Of a stretch of DNA of 64,000 bases, positions 54,159 to 63,149 are shown piece by piece. Source of the stretch: Streptomyces griseocarneus (lineage in GTDB: Bacteria > Actinomycetota > Actinomycetes > Streptomycetales > Streptomycetaceae). The position numbers and the translations under genes were made by a program. The stretch covers positions 186,001 to 250,000 of the forward strand of contig PENC01000007.1 of NCBI GenBank assembly GCA_003674045.1. Direction: 5' to 3'. Below the pieces are notes generated by a model. It ran no database searches and was not told where the DNA came from. It saw only the letters and a list, made by a program, of their open reading frames with translations. Numbering within the stretch: the first letter of the stretch is position 1; every line of letters begins with the position of its first letter.

Positions 54159-54650
54159 TCAGGAGAGCCGCTCCAGGGCCACGATCGGCGTCGTACGGCC
54201 CGCCTGCCGCGCCCGCTCCCGGAAGTCGGCGAACTGCGGGTCCACGGCGATCTGCCGGGCCCACACGGCGTCGTGCTCGGACTCGTCCACCAGCCGGGCC
54301 CGTACGGGACGGCGCTCCGCGCCCACCTCGACCACCGCCTCGTCGGGCGCCGCCATCAGGTTGTGGAACCAGGCCGGGGCGACGGGTGCGCCGCCGTTCG
54401 AGGCGAAGACGAGCAGTCGGTCGCCGTCCGGGAGGTGGACCAGCGGTGTGGTGCGGGGCAGCCCGCTGCGGGCCCCGCGCGTGGTGAGGAGCAGCAGGCT
54501 CGTCCCGGCGAACTGCCCGCCCACCCGGCCGCCGTTGCGCCGGAACTCCTCGATGACCTGCCGGTTGAAGGGGTTGCTGTTGTGCGCGTCGGAGGAAGCG
54601 GCGGAGGAAGCGTCGGGGGAGGGGGCGGCGGAGTGCGTGCTGTTCGTCAT
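54159..54650 (-). CDS. Deazaflavin (F420)-dependent nitroreductase family protein
   Basis: 163 residues from ATG 54650. After a Ser/Ala-rich head the fold follows the DDN/F420 pattern: NPFNRQVIEEFRRNGGRVGGQFAGTSLLLLTTRGARSGLPRTTPLVHLPDGDRLLVFASNGGAPVAPAWFHNLMAAPD (in segments of residues 25-105), with the GxRSGxxRxxPL and PxWxxNLxAxP motifs. Reduces quinones or nitro compounds with F420H2. Convergent with hutI, 22 bases apart; no terminator seen. Confidence 0.88.
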   Translation of the reverse strand: MTNSTHSAAPSPDASSAASSDAHNSNPFNRQVIEEFRRNGGRVGGQFAGTSLLLLTTRGARSGLPRTTPLVHLPDGDRLLVFASNGGAPVAPAWFHNLMAAPDEAVVEVGAERRPVRARLVDESEHDAVWARQIAVDPQFADFRERARQAGRTTPIVALERLS

Positions 54651-54845
54651 GCCCGGAACGCTAAAGGTTCACGTCATGTGAGGTTCAACCCCTTGTGAGG
54701 GGCGACACAGGACGACCCTGGCCTGTGCTCGGGGATGCCTCTAGGGGGTGGCCGTCACCCGGTCATCCCTGGTCATGATCACGCCAGTGGGGTGTGCGGC
54801 CTACGGTGACGGAGTATCAGCCACCGCGCTTCGGAAGGTCCCGTC

Positions 54846-56036
54846 ATGCGCCGCCGTACCGCCGCCGTCTCCGCCCTGCTCGCCGCCGCGGCCCTCGCCC
54901 CCGCGGCGGCGCCCGCCGTCGCCGCCACGCCCGCCGGTCCCGCTTCCGCCGCGCGCGGTGCCGACCGCGGTGACCTCCAGCGGGCCCTGGACGCCGTCGT
55001 GGCGGAGGGGGTGCCCGGTGCGGTCGCCGAGGTACGGGACGGGCGCGGGGTCTGGCGCGGCAGCAGCGGCGTCGCCGACCTCGCGGACGGGCGGAAGGCG
55101 CGCCCCGGGGACCGCTTCCGCGCGGGCAGCGTGACCAAGAGCTTCGTCGCCACCGTCGTGCTCCAGCTCGTCGCCGAGGGCAAGGTCGGCCTGGACGACC
55201 CGATCGAGCGGCACCTGCCCGGCCTCGTCCCCGGCAAGGACGGCGCGCCCGTCACCGTACGGCAGCTGCTGAACCACACCAGCGGCCTGCCCAACTACAC
55301 CGACACCTGGTGGGACAACGGCCCCGGCTACCTGAGGACCGTCCAGCACGGCGACTACACGCCGCGCGGCCTGGTCGAGGAGGCCCTCAGGCGGGACACC
55401 CCCGACAAGCCGCGTCCGAAGCCGGGCACCAAGTGGGCGTACTCCAACACCAATTACGTCGTCCTCGGCATGCTCGTCGAGAAGATCACGGGCCGCACGC
55501 TGGGCCAGGAGATCGACCGGCGCATCGCGCGTCCGCTGCACCTGACCGATACGTTCGTCCCCACGGCCGCCCACCTGTCCGGCCCCCACCTGAACGGCTA
55601 CGAGCGGCTGCCCGGGGAGACCGCCGCGACGGACTTCACCGACTTCACCCCCACGGCCTTCCCGGGCCCCGGCGATCTCGTCTCCTCCACGGCCGACCTC
55701 AACCGCTTCTACCGCGCGCTCTCCGGCGGCAAGCTGCTCCCGCAGCGCCTGTGGCGCGAGATGAACACCCTGCACGACACGGACCGTGGCGCCGAGCGCA
55801 AGTACGGCCTGGGCCTGGAGAGCAACTCCGGCTACTGCCCCGGTGAGAAGCCCGTATGGGGCCACACGGGCAGCGTCCCCGGCTACAACACCTTCAGCTT
55901 CACCACGGCCGACGGGAAGCGGCAGATCACCCTCGCGCTCGGCATGGACCTCTTCAAGGGCGACAAGGCGGACGCGGCGGCCCTGAAGGTCCTGTCGACG
56001 GCGCTGTGCACGGCCCCGGCCGACGGCAAGCAGTGA
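54846..56036 (+). CDS. Secreted serine hydrolase (beta-lactamase/DD-peptidase fold)
   Basis: 396 residues from ATG 54846, with GGAAGG ahead. Signal peptide 1-~27. Catalytic motifs of class C-like serine hydrolases: SxxK as SVTK (about residue 98), YxN as YSN in KWAYSNTNYVVLG, and HTG in place of KTG in VWGHTGSVPGYN. VTVRQLLNHTSGLPNY is the family's conserved helix. Likely a D-alanyl-D-alanine carboxypeptidase or an esterase outside the membrane. A perfect hairpin begins at its stop. Confidence 0.92.
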   Translation: MRRRTAAVSALLAAAALAPAAAPAVAATPAGPASAARGADRGDLQRALDAVVAEGVPGAVAEVRDGRGVWRGSSGVADLADGRKARPGDRFRAGSVTKSFVATVVLQLVAEGKVGLDDPIERHLPGLVPGKDGAPVTVRQLLNHTSGLPNYTDTWWDNGPGYLRTVQHGDYTPRGLVEEALRRDTPDKPRPKPGTKWAYSNTNYVVLGMLVEKITGRTLGQEIDRRIARPLHLTDTFVPTAAHLSGPHLNGYERLPGETAATDFTDFTPTAFPGPGDLVSSTADLNRFYRALSGGKLLPQRLWREMNTLHDTDRGAERKYGLGLESNSGYCPGEKPVWGHTGSVPGYNTFSFTTADGKRQITLALGMDLFKGDKADAAALKVLSTALCTAPADGKQ

Positions 56037-56067
56037 GGGGCCGGGGGCAATGTCCCCGGCCCCTCAC
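56033..56067. terminator. Bidirectional terminator
   Basis: GTGAGGGGCCGGGG (56033-56046) and its exact complement (56054-56067), loop GCAATGT. It includes the TGA of the serine hydrolase gene and ends six bases before the sigma-factor stop on the other strand. Confidence 0.88.
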
Positions 56068-56072
56068 GGGCT

Positions 56073-57080
56073 TCACTCCTCGGTCAGCAGCCCGCGCCGC
56101 AGCCGCACCAGCGTCCGGGAGAGCAGGCGTGACACGTGCATCTGGGAGATGCCCAGCTCCTCGCCTATCTCCGACTGCGTCATGTTGGCCACGAAGCGCA
56201 GGGAGAGGATCTTCCGGTCGCGCGGCCGGAGTCCGGCGATGAGCGGCTTGAGGGACTCGACGTACTCGATGCCCTCCAGGCTGTTGTCCTCGTAGCCGAT
56301 CCGCGCGGCCAGCGTGCCCTCCGCGTCGTCGTCGGCGGGCTGGGCGTCCAGCGAGCTCGCGGTGTACGCGTTGCTCGCCGCCATGCCCTCGAGCACCTCG
56401 TCCTCGGTGATCCCGAGCCGCTGGGCGAGTTCGCCGACGGTGGGGGAGCGGTCGAGCTGCTGCGCCAGTTCGTCGCGGGCCTTGGCGAGGTCGATCCGGA
56501 GCTCCTGGAGCCGGCGCGGCACGCGCACGGACCAACTGGTGTCCCGGAAGAAGCGCTTGATCTCGCCGATGATCGTCGGCATCGCGAAGGTGGGGAACTC
56601 CACGCCCCGGCAGAGCTCGAAGCGGTCGATGGCCTTGATCAGGCCGATCGTGCCGACCTGGACGATGTCCTCCATCGGCTCGCTGCGGGTGCGGAACCGC
56701 GACGCGGCGAACCTCACCAGCGCGAGGTTCAGCTCGACCAGGGTGTTGCGTACGTAGGCGTACTCGTGGGTGCCCTCCTCCAGCTCCGCGAGGCGGGCGA
56801 AGAGGGTCTTGGAGAGAGCCCGCGCGTCGTCCGGCCCCACCTCGTCGTAGGGGGGTATCTCCGGGAGCCCGGAGAGCGCGGGGGAATCGGGCCCGCCGTG
56901 GAGCCCGGAAGTCTCGTCGTACGTGTCGTACGGGGTGTCGTACGCGTTGTCGTGCGTGTCGTCGTATGCGGGTCCGTCGTGGAGCCCGGGGCGCTGGCGC
57001 CCGTTCTGCTGCTGCGGGATCGTCGACGACGCGGTCTCCCGAAGGGTTCCGGTGCGCGGTCCGTCGAGCCGGGGTGACAT
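56073..57080 (-). CDS. sigI: Sigma factor of the SigB/SigF family (SigI-like)
   Basis: 335 residues from ATG 57080, with ATGGAGGAG upstream; an ATG at 57104 precedes that site. After a disordered head with short YDT/YDE repeats (DNAYDTPYDTYDET, residues ~40-56) come region 2 (EDIVQVGTIGLIKAIDRFELCRGVEFPTFAMPTIIGEIKRFFRD), region 3 (PTVGELAQRLGITEDEVLEGM) and region 4 (RDRKILSLRFVANMTQSEIGEELGISQMHVSRLLSR). A stress or development sigma factor controlled by partner switching. The divergent anti-anti-sigma and anti-sigma genes identify it as the sigma-I-type module of S. coelicolor. Confidence 0.9.
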   Translation of the reverse strand: MSPRLDGPRTGTLRETASSTIPQQQNGRQRPGLHDGPAYDDTHDNAYDTPYDTYDETSGLHGGPDSPALSGLPEIPPYDEVGPDDARALSKTLFARLAELEEGTHEYAYVRNTLVELNLALVRFAASRFRTRSEPMEDIVQVGTIGLIKAIDRFELCRGVEFPTFAMPTIIGEIKRFFRDTSWSVRVPRRLQELRIDLAKARDELAQQLDRSPTVGELAQRLGITEDEVLEGMAASNAYTASSLDAQPADDDAEGTLAARIGYEDNSLEGIEYVESLKPLIAGLRPRDRKILSLRFVANMTQSEIGEELGISQMHVSRLLSRTLVRLRRGLLTEE

Positions 57081-57323
57081 GGTCTCCTCCATCATTCTCG
57101 GCATATAAGGCCGCCGATGCCTTGACGTCGTGCTGTGGTTCGCGGCGCCTCCGAGCCGTCCGTGGTGGATGTCCTGCCCTACTAGCCCTACCTGTCCCCC
57201 TTGCCCTAAAGCAAGTCCGTGTTATTCCTCTATGTCATGAAATGACGGATCTTCGGCTTCCCGAGGGCGTAGGTAAGGCGTAATGTTCTGACAGTCCACG
57301 CAAGCAACCGGGAAGGGATGCGC

Positions 57324-57692
57324 ATGGACCGCGGGATGGTCGGCAGTGCAAGCAGGGGCCGGCTGAATGTAGAGGTCCGACGCCACGGAGCGAGTGCGGT
57401 CGTGACGCCGACGGGTGAGCTCGATCACCACACGGCGGAGCTGCTGCGAGAGCCTCTCGACCGGTGCGTCGGCGAGATCAGCCCGCGCGTGGTCGTCGAC
57501 TGCTCGAAGCTGGAGTTCTGCGACTCCACCGGGCTCAACGTGCTGCTCGGCGCCAGGCTGGCCGCCGAGGCCGCGGGCGGGGGCATCCACCTCGCCGCGA
57601 TGCAGCCGGTCGTCGCCCGGGTCTTCGAGATCACCGGCGCCGAGGCCGTCTTTCATGTGCACGACACCCTCGATGCGGCCGTCGCCGAGTGA
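57324..57692 (+). CDS. Anti-anti-sigma factor (STAS domain)
   Basis: 122 residues from ATG 57324, seven bases after GGAAGG; ATG 57318 touches that site. Single STAS domain (about 14-115): SAVVTPTGELDHHTAELLREPL, RVVVDCSKLEFCDSTGLNVLLGARL with the phosphorylatable S68 in DSTG. In the unphosphorylated form it binds the anti-sigma kinase and frees the sigma factor. In S. coelicolor the equivalent is called ArsI (name from memory). Divergent from the sigma gene and upstream of the kinase gene. Confidence 0.92.
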   Translation: MDRGMVGSASRGRLNVEVRRHGASAVVTPTGELDHHTAELLREPLDRCVGEISPRVVVDCSKLEFCDSTGLNVLLGARLAAEAAGGGIHLAAMQPVVARVFEITGAEAVFHVHDTLDAAVAE

Positions 57693-57820
57693 CACGCGTC
57701 ACGGCCTCCGTTCCCGTCGCCGTCACCGCTTGACACCGGGGTTGCCCTCGTCACAGGAGCCCCGCCGAAGAAGTGGGTGTTCCGGCGGATCGGTCGGGCA
57801 GGAGTCTGCTGACTCCGCTT

Positions 57821-57849
57821 TTGAATCTCTCTCGTATCTCCAGGTATCC
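57821..57849 (+). promoter_or_regulatory. Promoter of the anti-sigma gene
   Basis: TTGAAT (57821-57826), 17 bases, GTATCC (57844-57849). A short hairpin GGAGTC (57801-57806) / GACTCC (57811-57816) with a following TTTT precedes it and may end the STAS-gene transcript. Confidence 0.45.
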
Positions 57850-57888
57850 ATCAAGCCCGAGTCGGCGAATCGGTGAGGTGAAGCGCTG

Positions 57889-58380
57889 ATGAGCACCACG
57901 CGGCCGGTCCCGCCGCCGGGTGAGCCCGGTCCGGACGCGGACGGCGCCTCCGACGCCATTCCGCCGCCCGCCGTGCAGGTCCGCAGGCTGCGGCTCGTCG
58001 GGGTCAGCGGCGCCGTGCCCCGCTCCCGCGACTTCACCCGCCAGGCGCTCCAGGACTGGGGCTGGCTGCCCGCGGCCACCGCCGATCACCGCGCCGCCGC
58101 CGAGGACGTCCTGCTGGTCGTCTCCGAGCTGGTCACCAACGCCTGCCTGCACGCCGACGGCCCCGAGGAACTGCGCGTCGCCAACATCGGCAAGATCCTG
58201 CGCCTCGAGGTCGTCGACCTCGGCGCGGGCACGCCCGCGCCCCGCACACCTCACCGCGCGGGCCGTCCGGGCGGCCACGGCATGTTCATCGTGCAGCGGC
58301 TCTGCCTCGACTGGGGCGTCGTCCGCAACGAAGGCGGCGAGGGCAAAACGGTCTGGGCGGAGCTGGCCGCTCCTGCGTGA
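57889..58380 (+). CDS. Anti-sigma factor / ATP-binding serine kinase
   Basis: 163 residues from ATG 57889. GHKL fold of the RsbW/SpoIIAB type: N-box ELVTNACLHADG (about residues 82-93), G1 EVVDLGAGTP, and G2 GRPGGHGMFIVQRL; the C-terminus is EGKTVWAELA. It should bind the sigma factor and phosphorylate the STAS protein. In S. coelicolor the counterpart is PrsI (name from memory). It has its own promoter about 45 bases upstream and lies 196 bases after the STAS gene. Confidence 0.9.
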   Translation: MSTTRPVPPPGEPGPDADGASDAIPPPAVQVRRLRLVGVSGAVPRSRDFTRQALQDWGWLPAATADHRAAAEDVLLVVSELVTNACLHADGPEELRVANIGKILRLEVVDLGAGTPAPRTPHRAGRPGGHGMFIVQRLCLDWGVVRNEGGEGKTVWAELAAPA

Positions 58381-58389
58381 GCCCCGTCA

Positions 58390-58527
58390 GGGGCGCGGGG
58401 AACTGCGCGACCAGCCCCCACCGGTCCCACACTCGCGCGCGGAGCGCAAGAGGCAGCCCGGTGGGCGCAACGGGCCACCGGACCCGCAGCCGCGCTGCCA
58501 AGCGCAAGAGGCACCCCGATAGGCGTA
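58390..58527 (+). repeat. Dispersed repeat A, copy 11, with duplicated tail
   Basis: Core begins ten bases after the anti-sigma stop; the tail unit (CCCGCAGCC..., GCGCAAGAGGCA, CCCGRTAGGCG) is doubled as in the copy at 31702. The rest of the gap to 58654 shows no other feature. Confidence 0.85.
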
Positions 58528-58654
58528 CCCCGCCCGCCCCGAAGCGGATGCGTTTCCTCTTCCCTCCGAAGGAGCCCCGGCGTACTGTCGGCGCCCGATC
58601 TGATGTGCCGTCAGAGATGTCCGGCTACGGCGCCGGACGAGAGGGGAACCCGAG

Positions 58655-59440
58655 ATGCCCCACAACCCACGCCGTCCCACATCCCGCCCCGCAGGCGCTC
58701 GCCGCGCAGCGGTGGCCGCCCTCGCCGGGGGAGCACTCCTCCTCGCCGCGCCCGTCGCGCACGCGGAGACGGTCGACGTCAACTACCAGTGCAAGACACC
58801 CATCGGCGACAAGAGCGCCGTGTCGCCCATCGACATCAAGGCCGACGCGAGCGGCGACGCGTACAAGCTCACCATGACCTTCGCGAAGGGCGTCTCCTCC
58901 AGCCCGATCGCGCTCGGCAAGGGCGCGATGAAGCCGAGCGCGGTCATCAAGCTCGGCGGTGACGACTCCGGCACGGTGGACGTCTCGGGCCCGCCCAACT
59001 CCGAGGAGATACCGGCCAACACGCCCATCAAGATCAGCGATCTGTCGGGCACCTACACCCCGAAGAAGAGCGGCACGGTCACCTTCACGGCCTCCACGCT
59101 CACGATCCAGGCCCTGGGCACGACGACGACCTGCACGCCCTCCAACAACCCGAAGCCGTCGCTGTCCCTGGAGGTCAAGGCGGGCGGCTCCACCGGCGGC
59201 TCGTCGAGCGGCACCTCCACCGGAGGTTCCAGCTCCGGCAGTACGTCCGGGACGGGCGGTACGAACGGTACGACCGGAGGCTCCAGCACGGGCAGCACAG
59301 GCACCACAGGCGGCGGCCAGCTCCCGCAGACGGGCCCCTCGGACTCCGCGGTGGCCCTGGGGACGCTGGGCGGCACGGTCCTGCTGACGGGTGTCGCGGG
59401 CGTGCTGTGGCTCACGCGGCGGCGTGCGACAACCCGCTAG
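58655..59440 (+). CDS. Secreted protein with LPQTG wall-sorting signal
   Basis: 261 residues from ATG 58655. Signal peptide 1-~39 (ending VAHAE), a beta-rich domain of ~135 residues beginning VDVNYQCKTPIGDKSAVSP and containing the pair of cysteines (QCK and TTCTP), a Gly/Ser/Thr-rich linker, then LPQTG (about residue 223), a hydrophobic helix and RRRATTR. That is a complete sortase substrate tail. The domain resembles those numbered DUF6801, which I give tentatively. First of three genes of an envelope operon. Confidence 0.85.
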   Translation: MPHNPRRPTSRPAGARRAAVAALAGGALLLAAPVAHAETVDVNYQCKTPIGDKSAVSPIDIKADASGDAYKLTMTFAKGVSSSPIALGKGAMKPSAVIKLGGDDSGTVDVSGPPNSEEIPANTPIKISDLSGTYTPKKSGTVTFTASTLTIQALGTTTTCTPSNNPKPSLSLEVKAGGSTGGSSSGTSTGGSSSGSTSGTGGTNGTTGGSSTGSTGTTGGGQLPQTGPSDSAVALGTLGGTVLLTGVAGVLWLTRRRATTR

Positions 59441-59443
59441 GCG

Positions 59444-60328
59444 GTGGCCTTGACCCCGACCCCCCGCCGCGCGGCCACGGCGCTCTGCGCAGCCCTGGCA
59501 CTGAGCCTGCTCCCGCTCACGCCCGCCGTGGGCGAGGAGCCCTGGACCGCCGCCCCGGCACCGGCGGGGAAGGAGCGGCCCGGGCCCGGCGAGCGCGCCG
59601 AGTTCTACTTCGAGGGCGCGCCCGGCACCGTGTTCGAGGACAAGCTCGCCCTCGTCAACCCCGGCGACCGGCCCCGCCGCCTCGCCGTCGGCGGTGACGG
59701 ACCGGGGATCACCCTCGCCGCGCCGCGGGTGGACGTACCGGCGCACACCCGCGCGGACGTCCCGTTCACCGTGACCGTGCCCGGCGCCGCGCGGCCGGGA
59801 GGCAGCGCCGGCGCGCTCGTCGTCAGCGGGGACGGGCGCCGGGTGCGTGTACGGCTCGCCGTGCGGGTCACCGGGCCGCCCGCGCTCCCGGCGCTCGGCG
59901 TCGAGCACCTGCGGGTCAGCAGATCGGGCGGGGGAGCCGTCATCCGGTACGCCCTGGTCAACCGGGGCAACACCGCGCTGGCCCCGCACCTGGCCATCCG
60001 CGCGGACGGCCTCTTCGGAACGGTCCTGCGCCGGACGCCCGCGGACGTGCCCGCGGAGCTGCCACCGGGCGAGTCGGTCCGGCTGACCGAGTGGTGGCCG
60101 GACGCGCCGCGCCTGGACTCCGTACGCGTGCGCGTCACGGCCACGGCGCCCGGCGCGGCCCGCGCGACCGCCTCCCGCTCCTACACGCCCCTGGTCTGGG
60201 TACTGCCCGCCCTGGGCGGGGCGGCTCTGGTGCTCGCGGGTGGTCTGCTCCTGCTCGTACGGCGCGTGCGCCGTCCCCGGCGGCCTCCCCGGCCGGGCCG
60301 CGCCGAGAAGACGGTGGAGGCGGCGTGA
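59444..60328 (+). CDS. Single-pass membrane protein with beta-sandwich ectodomains
   Basis: 294 residues from GTG 59444, three bases after the previous stop. Signal peptide ending GEEPW; two beta-sandwich parts (ERAEFYFEGAPGTVFEDKLALVNPGDRPRRLAV, then VEHLRVSRSGGGAVIRYALVNRGNTALAPHLAI); a transmembrane helix (PLVWVLPALGGAALVLAGGLLLLV, about 245-268) and a basic tail. The WxL-associated DUF916-type proteins have this form. It overlaps the next gene by GTGA. Confidence 0.78.
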   Translation: MALTPTPRRAATALCAALALSLLPLTPAVGEEPWTAAPAPAGKERPGPGERAEFYFEGAPGTVFEDKLALVNPGDRPRRLAVGGDGPGITLAAPRVDVPAHTRADVPFTVTVPGAARPGGSAGALVVSGDGRRVRVRLAVRVTGPPALPALGVEHLRVSRSGGGAVIRYALVNRGNTALAPHLAIRADGLFGTVLRRTPADVPAELPPGESVRLTEWWPDAPRLDSVRVRVTATAPGAARATASRSYTPLVWVLPALGGAALVLAGGLLLLVRRVRRPRRPPRPGRAEKTVEAA

Positions 60329-61200
60329 ACCGCGCGCCGACCGCGCGCGGCGCGGGCATCGCGGCCCTCCTGGCCGTGCTGGCGCTCCTGCTGGTCCTGG
60401 TCCCGGCGGGCCGGGCCGCGGGCGCGGACGGGCCCTTCGTCCGCCTGGACCGGACGGAGGCGGGCAAGGGCGGCACCGTCACCGTCAGCGGCACGGAGTG
60501 GGCGCCGCGGACCCTGCTCATGCTGCTCGTCTGCGGCCAGAACATGATCGGCGGCACGAACGCGTGCGCCAACGCGGACGGCCGCGCGGTGACCACCGGG
60601 GCCGACGGGTCCTTCAGCAAGGAGATCCCGGTCGCCGAGCCGCCCAAGCCGTGCCCGTGCGTCGTGCACGTGGCGACGGTGACGGGCGAGCCGGAGGCCG
60701 TGGACACGGCCTTCAGGGTCGCGGGGCATCCTGTCGCCGCGCTGCCGCCGCCGGAGGGTGACGCGCGGCTCGGTGTGCTCGGGGCGCGTCTGGAGGGCTC
60801 CAGCGGGCTCCTGACGTGGTTCGGGGCCCCGCCGCGGCGACGGCTCGTCGTGACCGTCGGCAATCTGGGCTCCGCCCCGGCCCGTGATCCCGTCTTCCGC
60901 GTCGGCACCTCGCACGGCGTGCTGTCCCCCTCATGGGAGAAACAGACATGGCGCGGCTCCATCGCCGCGGGCGGCCGGGCCCGCCTCGCCCTCGACGTCG
61001 ATCTGCCGGCCGGGGCGTACGGCGACTACCTCGTCTCGCTGAAGTACGACGGCCGCGTCCTGGTCGAGGAACCGTGGGACGTGGGTCGCCCGTGGGGCGT
61101 CGCTCTCTTCTGGATCCTGCTGGGGGTGGTGATCCCGGTGGGGCTCTTCCGGGCGGGGATGGCGGTGGTCGACCGGGTACGGCCGTGCGCTTCGGGGTGA
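60325..61200 (+). CDS. Membrane protein with extracellular beta-domain
   Basis: 291 residues from GTG 60325, overlapping the previous stop. N-terminal signal or anchor (IAALLAVLALLLVLVPAG), then a neocarzinostatin-like strand order (VRLDRTEAGKGGTVTVSGTEWAPRTLLMLLVCGQNM), two Cys-containing segments (CGQN, PPKPCPCVVHV), a second beta-domain (RRLVVTVGNLGSAPARDPVFRV), and a C-terminal helix (VALFWILLGVVIPVGLF). Works presumably with the LPQTG protein. Ligand unknown. Confidence 0.75.
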   Translation: MNRAPTARGAGIAALLAVLALLLVLVPAGRAAGADGPFVRLDRTEAGKGGTVTVSGTEWAPRTLLMLLVCGQNMIGGTNACANADGRAVTTGADGSFSKEIPVAEPPKPCPCVVHVATVTGEPEAVDTAFRVAGHPVAALPPPEGDARLGVLGARLEGSSGLLTWFGAPPRRRLVVTVGNLGSAPARDPVFRVGTSHGVLSPSWEKQTWRGSIAAGGRARLALDVDLPAGAYGDYLVSLKYDGRVLVEEPWDVGRPWGVALFWILLGVVIPVGLFRAGMAVVDRVRPCASG

Positions 61201-61218
61201 CCGGCGCTTCGTCTGCGG

Positions 61219-61495
61219 GTCGGTTCGTGGCTTGTCGCGCCGTTCCTCGCGCCCCTGGGTGGTTGGTGGGCCGGGGGCGTTGCCTCCGGGCGGGAACCTG
61301 AAACGCGGTGCGCGCGGCTGATTCGGACTGGGTGCTGTGACGATGCACCGTCGTTTCAGAACCCCGCCCTCCGGCCCCGCCCCCTCCACCGGAGGTCGGC
61401 CGCGCCCCGTCAGGGGCGCGGGGAACTGCGCGACCAGCCCCCACCGGAGCCGCAGACGCAAATGGAGCTCACGAGGCTCCCCGGTAGGCGCCGGG
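61219..61495. repeat. Composite palindromic element, copy 2
   Basis: Reverse-complement counterpart of 15071-15290: A(-) at 61219-61252, core arms CTGAAACGCGGTGC (61298-61311) and GCACCGTCGTTTCAG (61345-61359), and A(+) at 61412-61493. By eye the two copies are nearly 90% alike, with changes concentrated in the loop between the arms. Confidence 0.82.
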
Positions 61496-61561
61496 CCCGG
61501 CTCGGGAGGAGCCGCCCCGCGTGAAACGGCGCGCGGCCCGACCCTCGTCGTGAAACGACGA

Positions 61562-61590
61562 GCCCCCGGCGTGAGAAACACGCCGGGGGC
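61562..61590 (-). terminator. Terminator of the peptide transporter gene
   Basis: GCCCCCGGCGTG (61562-61573) and its complement (61579-61590), loop AGAAA, 26 bases past the transporter stop on the minus strand. Confidence 0.85.
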
Positions 61591-61616
61591 AGTCGGTGTA
61601 ACAGACAGTTACCGGA

Positions 61617-63149
61617 TCAGTGGACGTCACCCATGAGCTCACCGATGCGCTTGCGGTAGCCCCAGATGGCCGCGCCCGCCGCCGCCGCGACGACCGCCTG
61701 GCCGAGGATCACGCCGATGCCGTTGAGGTCGACGCCCGCCGTGCTCAGCAGGGTCGTGACGCAGTCGCCCGCGGTGGTCGAGAGAAACCAGACACCCATC
61801 ATCTGGCTGGCGTACTTCGCCGGCGCCATCTTCGTGGTCAGCGACAGGCCGACCGGGGAGAGGCACAGCTCGCCGATCGTCTGGAGCATGAAGATCAGGA
61901 TCAGCCACATGGGGCTGGCCTTCGCACTGTCTGAGGCCATCGCCATCGGGATGGCGAAGACGACGAAGGACAGACCGGCGAAGATCATCGCGTTGGCGAA
62001 CTTCACCGCGGTGCCGGGCTCGCGGTTGCGGCGGCCCAGGTTCAGCCACAGGGCGGCGAAGACCGGCGCCAGGACCACGACCCACACCGAGTTCACGGAC
62101 TGGAACCAGGTCGACGGGAAGTTGAAGCCCAAGATGTTGTCCGCGGTCTTCTTCTCGGCGAAGGTCGACATCGTCGAACCGGCCTGGTCGAAGATCATCC
62201 AGAACACGGCGGCGGCGATGAAGAAGAAGATGTAGCCGCTGACCTTGGTCTGCTCGGAGCTCGTCAGGTCCTTGTCGCGCTTGATGCGCGTCAGCACGAA
62301 GACCGGGACGAACAGGCCGAGCAGAGCGATCGGGACCAGGGCCCAGTTGACGGTGAAGACGCCGGAGCCGATCACGATGGCGTAGAAGACGGCGGCGACG
62401 GCCAGCCACATGAGGCCCTTCTTGAGCCACATGTTCCGCTCGGCGGTCGTCAGCGGCGTCGGGACCTGGCTGCTCTTCGGGTCCAGGTTGCGGGTGCCCA
62501 GCAGGAAGATCACGAGGCCCAGCGCCATACCCGCGGCGGCGATGGCGAAGCCCAGGTGCCAGTTGACCTTCTGGCCGACGGTGCCGATGACCAGCGGCGC
62601 GGCGAAGCCACCCAGGTTGATGCCGATGTAGAAGAGCGTGAAGCCACCGTCGCGGCGCGGGTCGTCAGGGCCCTTGTAGAGGTGGCCGACCATCGTGGAG
62701 ATGTTGGCCTTCAGCAGACCCGAGCCGATCGCCACCACGGCCAGACCGGCGAAGAAGCTCGGCTTGCCGGGCAGGGCGAGGATCAGATGACCCGCCATGA
62801 TCACGGACGCGGCGATCGCGACCGTCTTGCGGGGACCCCAGACGCGGTCGCCGAACCAGCCGCCGGGCATGGCGAGCAGGTAGACCATCGCCACGTAGAC
62901 GGAGTAGATGGCGACCGAGGTGGCCTCGGGCATCGCCAGGCCGCCGCCCTGGCTGCCGGGCTTGGCGTCCGGGCCGCCGGCGATCAGATAGACGACGAGC
63001 AGAGCCCGCATGCCGTAGTAGGAGAACCTCTCCCACATCTCGGTCAGGAAGAGAATGGCCAGGCCGCGGGGGTGGCCGAAGAAGGTCTTGTCACTGCGGG
63101 GGGCAGGGGTCTCCTGCGACGCAGCGCCCTTCGTCAGGCTGGACGCCAT
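61617..63149 (-). CDS. POT/PTR2-family di- and tripeptide transporter
   Basis: 510 residues from ATG 63149 (MASSLTKG), with ACAAGGATC ahead. About fourteen helices. POT signatures: TEMWERFSYYGMRALLVVYL (ExxERFxYYG) at the N-terminus, GGWFGDRVWGPRKT, GNxxxx-like GLLKANISTMVGHLY, and FTLFYIGINLGGFAAPLVIG. Proton-coupled uptake of small peptides. It has a terminator close behind. Confidence 0.95.
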   Translation of the reverse strand: MASSLTKGAASQETPAPRSDKTFFGHPRGLAILFLTEMWERFSYYGMRALLVVYLIAGGPDAKPGSQGGGLAMPEATSVAIYSVYVAMVYLLAMPGGWFGDRVWGPRKTVAIAASVIMAGHLILALPGKPSFFAGLAVVAIGSGLLKANISTMVGHLYKGPDDPRRDGGFTLFYIGINLGGFAAPLVIGTVGQKVNWHLGFAIAAAGMALGLVIFLLGTRNLDPKSSQVPTPLTTAERNMWLKKGLMWLAVAAVFYAIVIGSGVFTVNWALVPIALLGLFVPVFVLTRIKRDKDLTSSEQTKVSGYIFFFIAAAVFWMIFDQAGSTMSTFAEKKTADNILGFNFPSTWFQSVNSVWVVVLAPVFAALWLNLGRRNREPGTAVKFANAMIFAGLSFVVFAIPMAMASDSAKASPMWLILIFMLQTIGELCLSPVGLSLTTKMAPAKYASQMMGVWFLSTTAGDCVTTLLSTAGVDLNGIGVILGQAVVAAAAGAAIWGYRKRIGELMGDVH

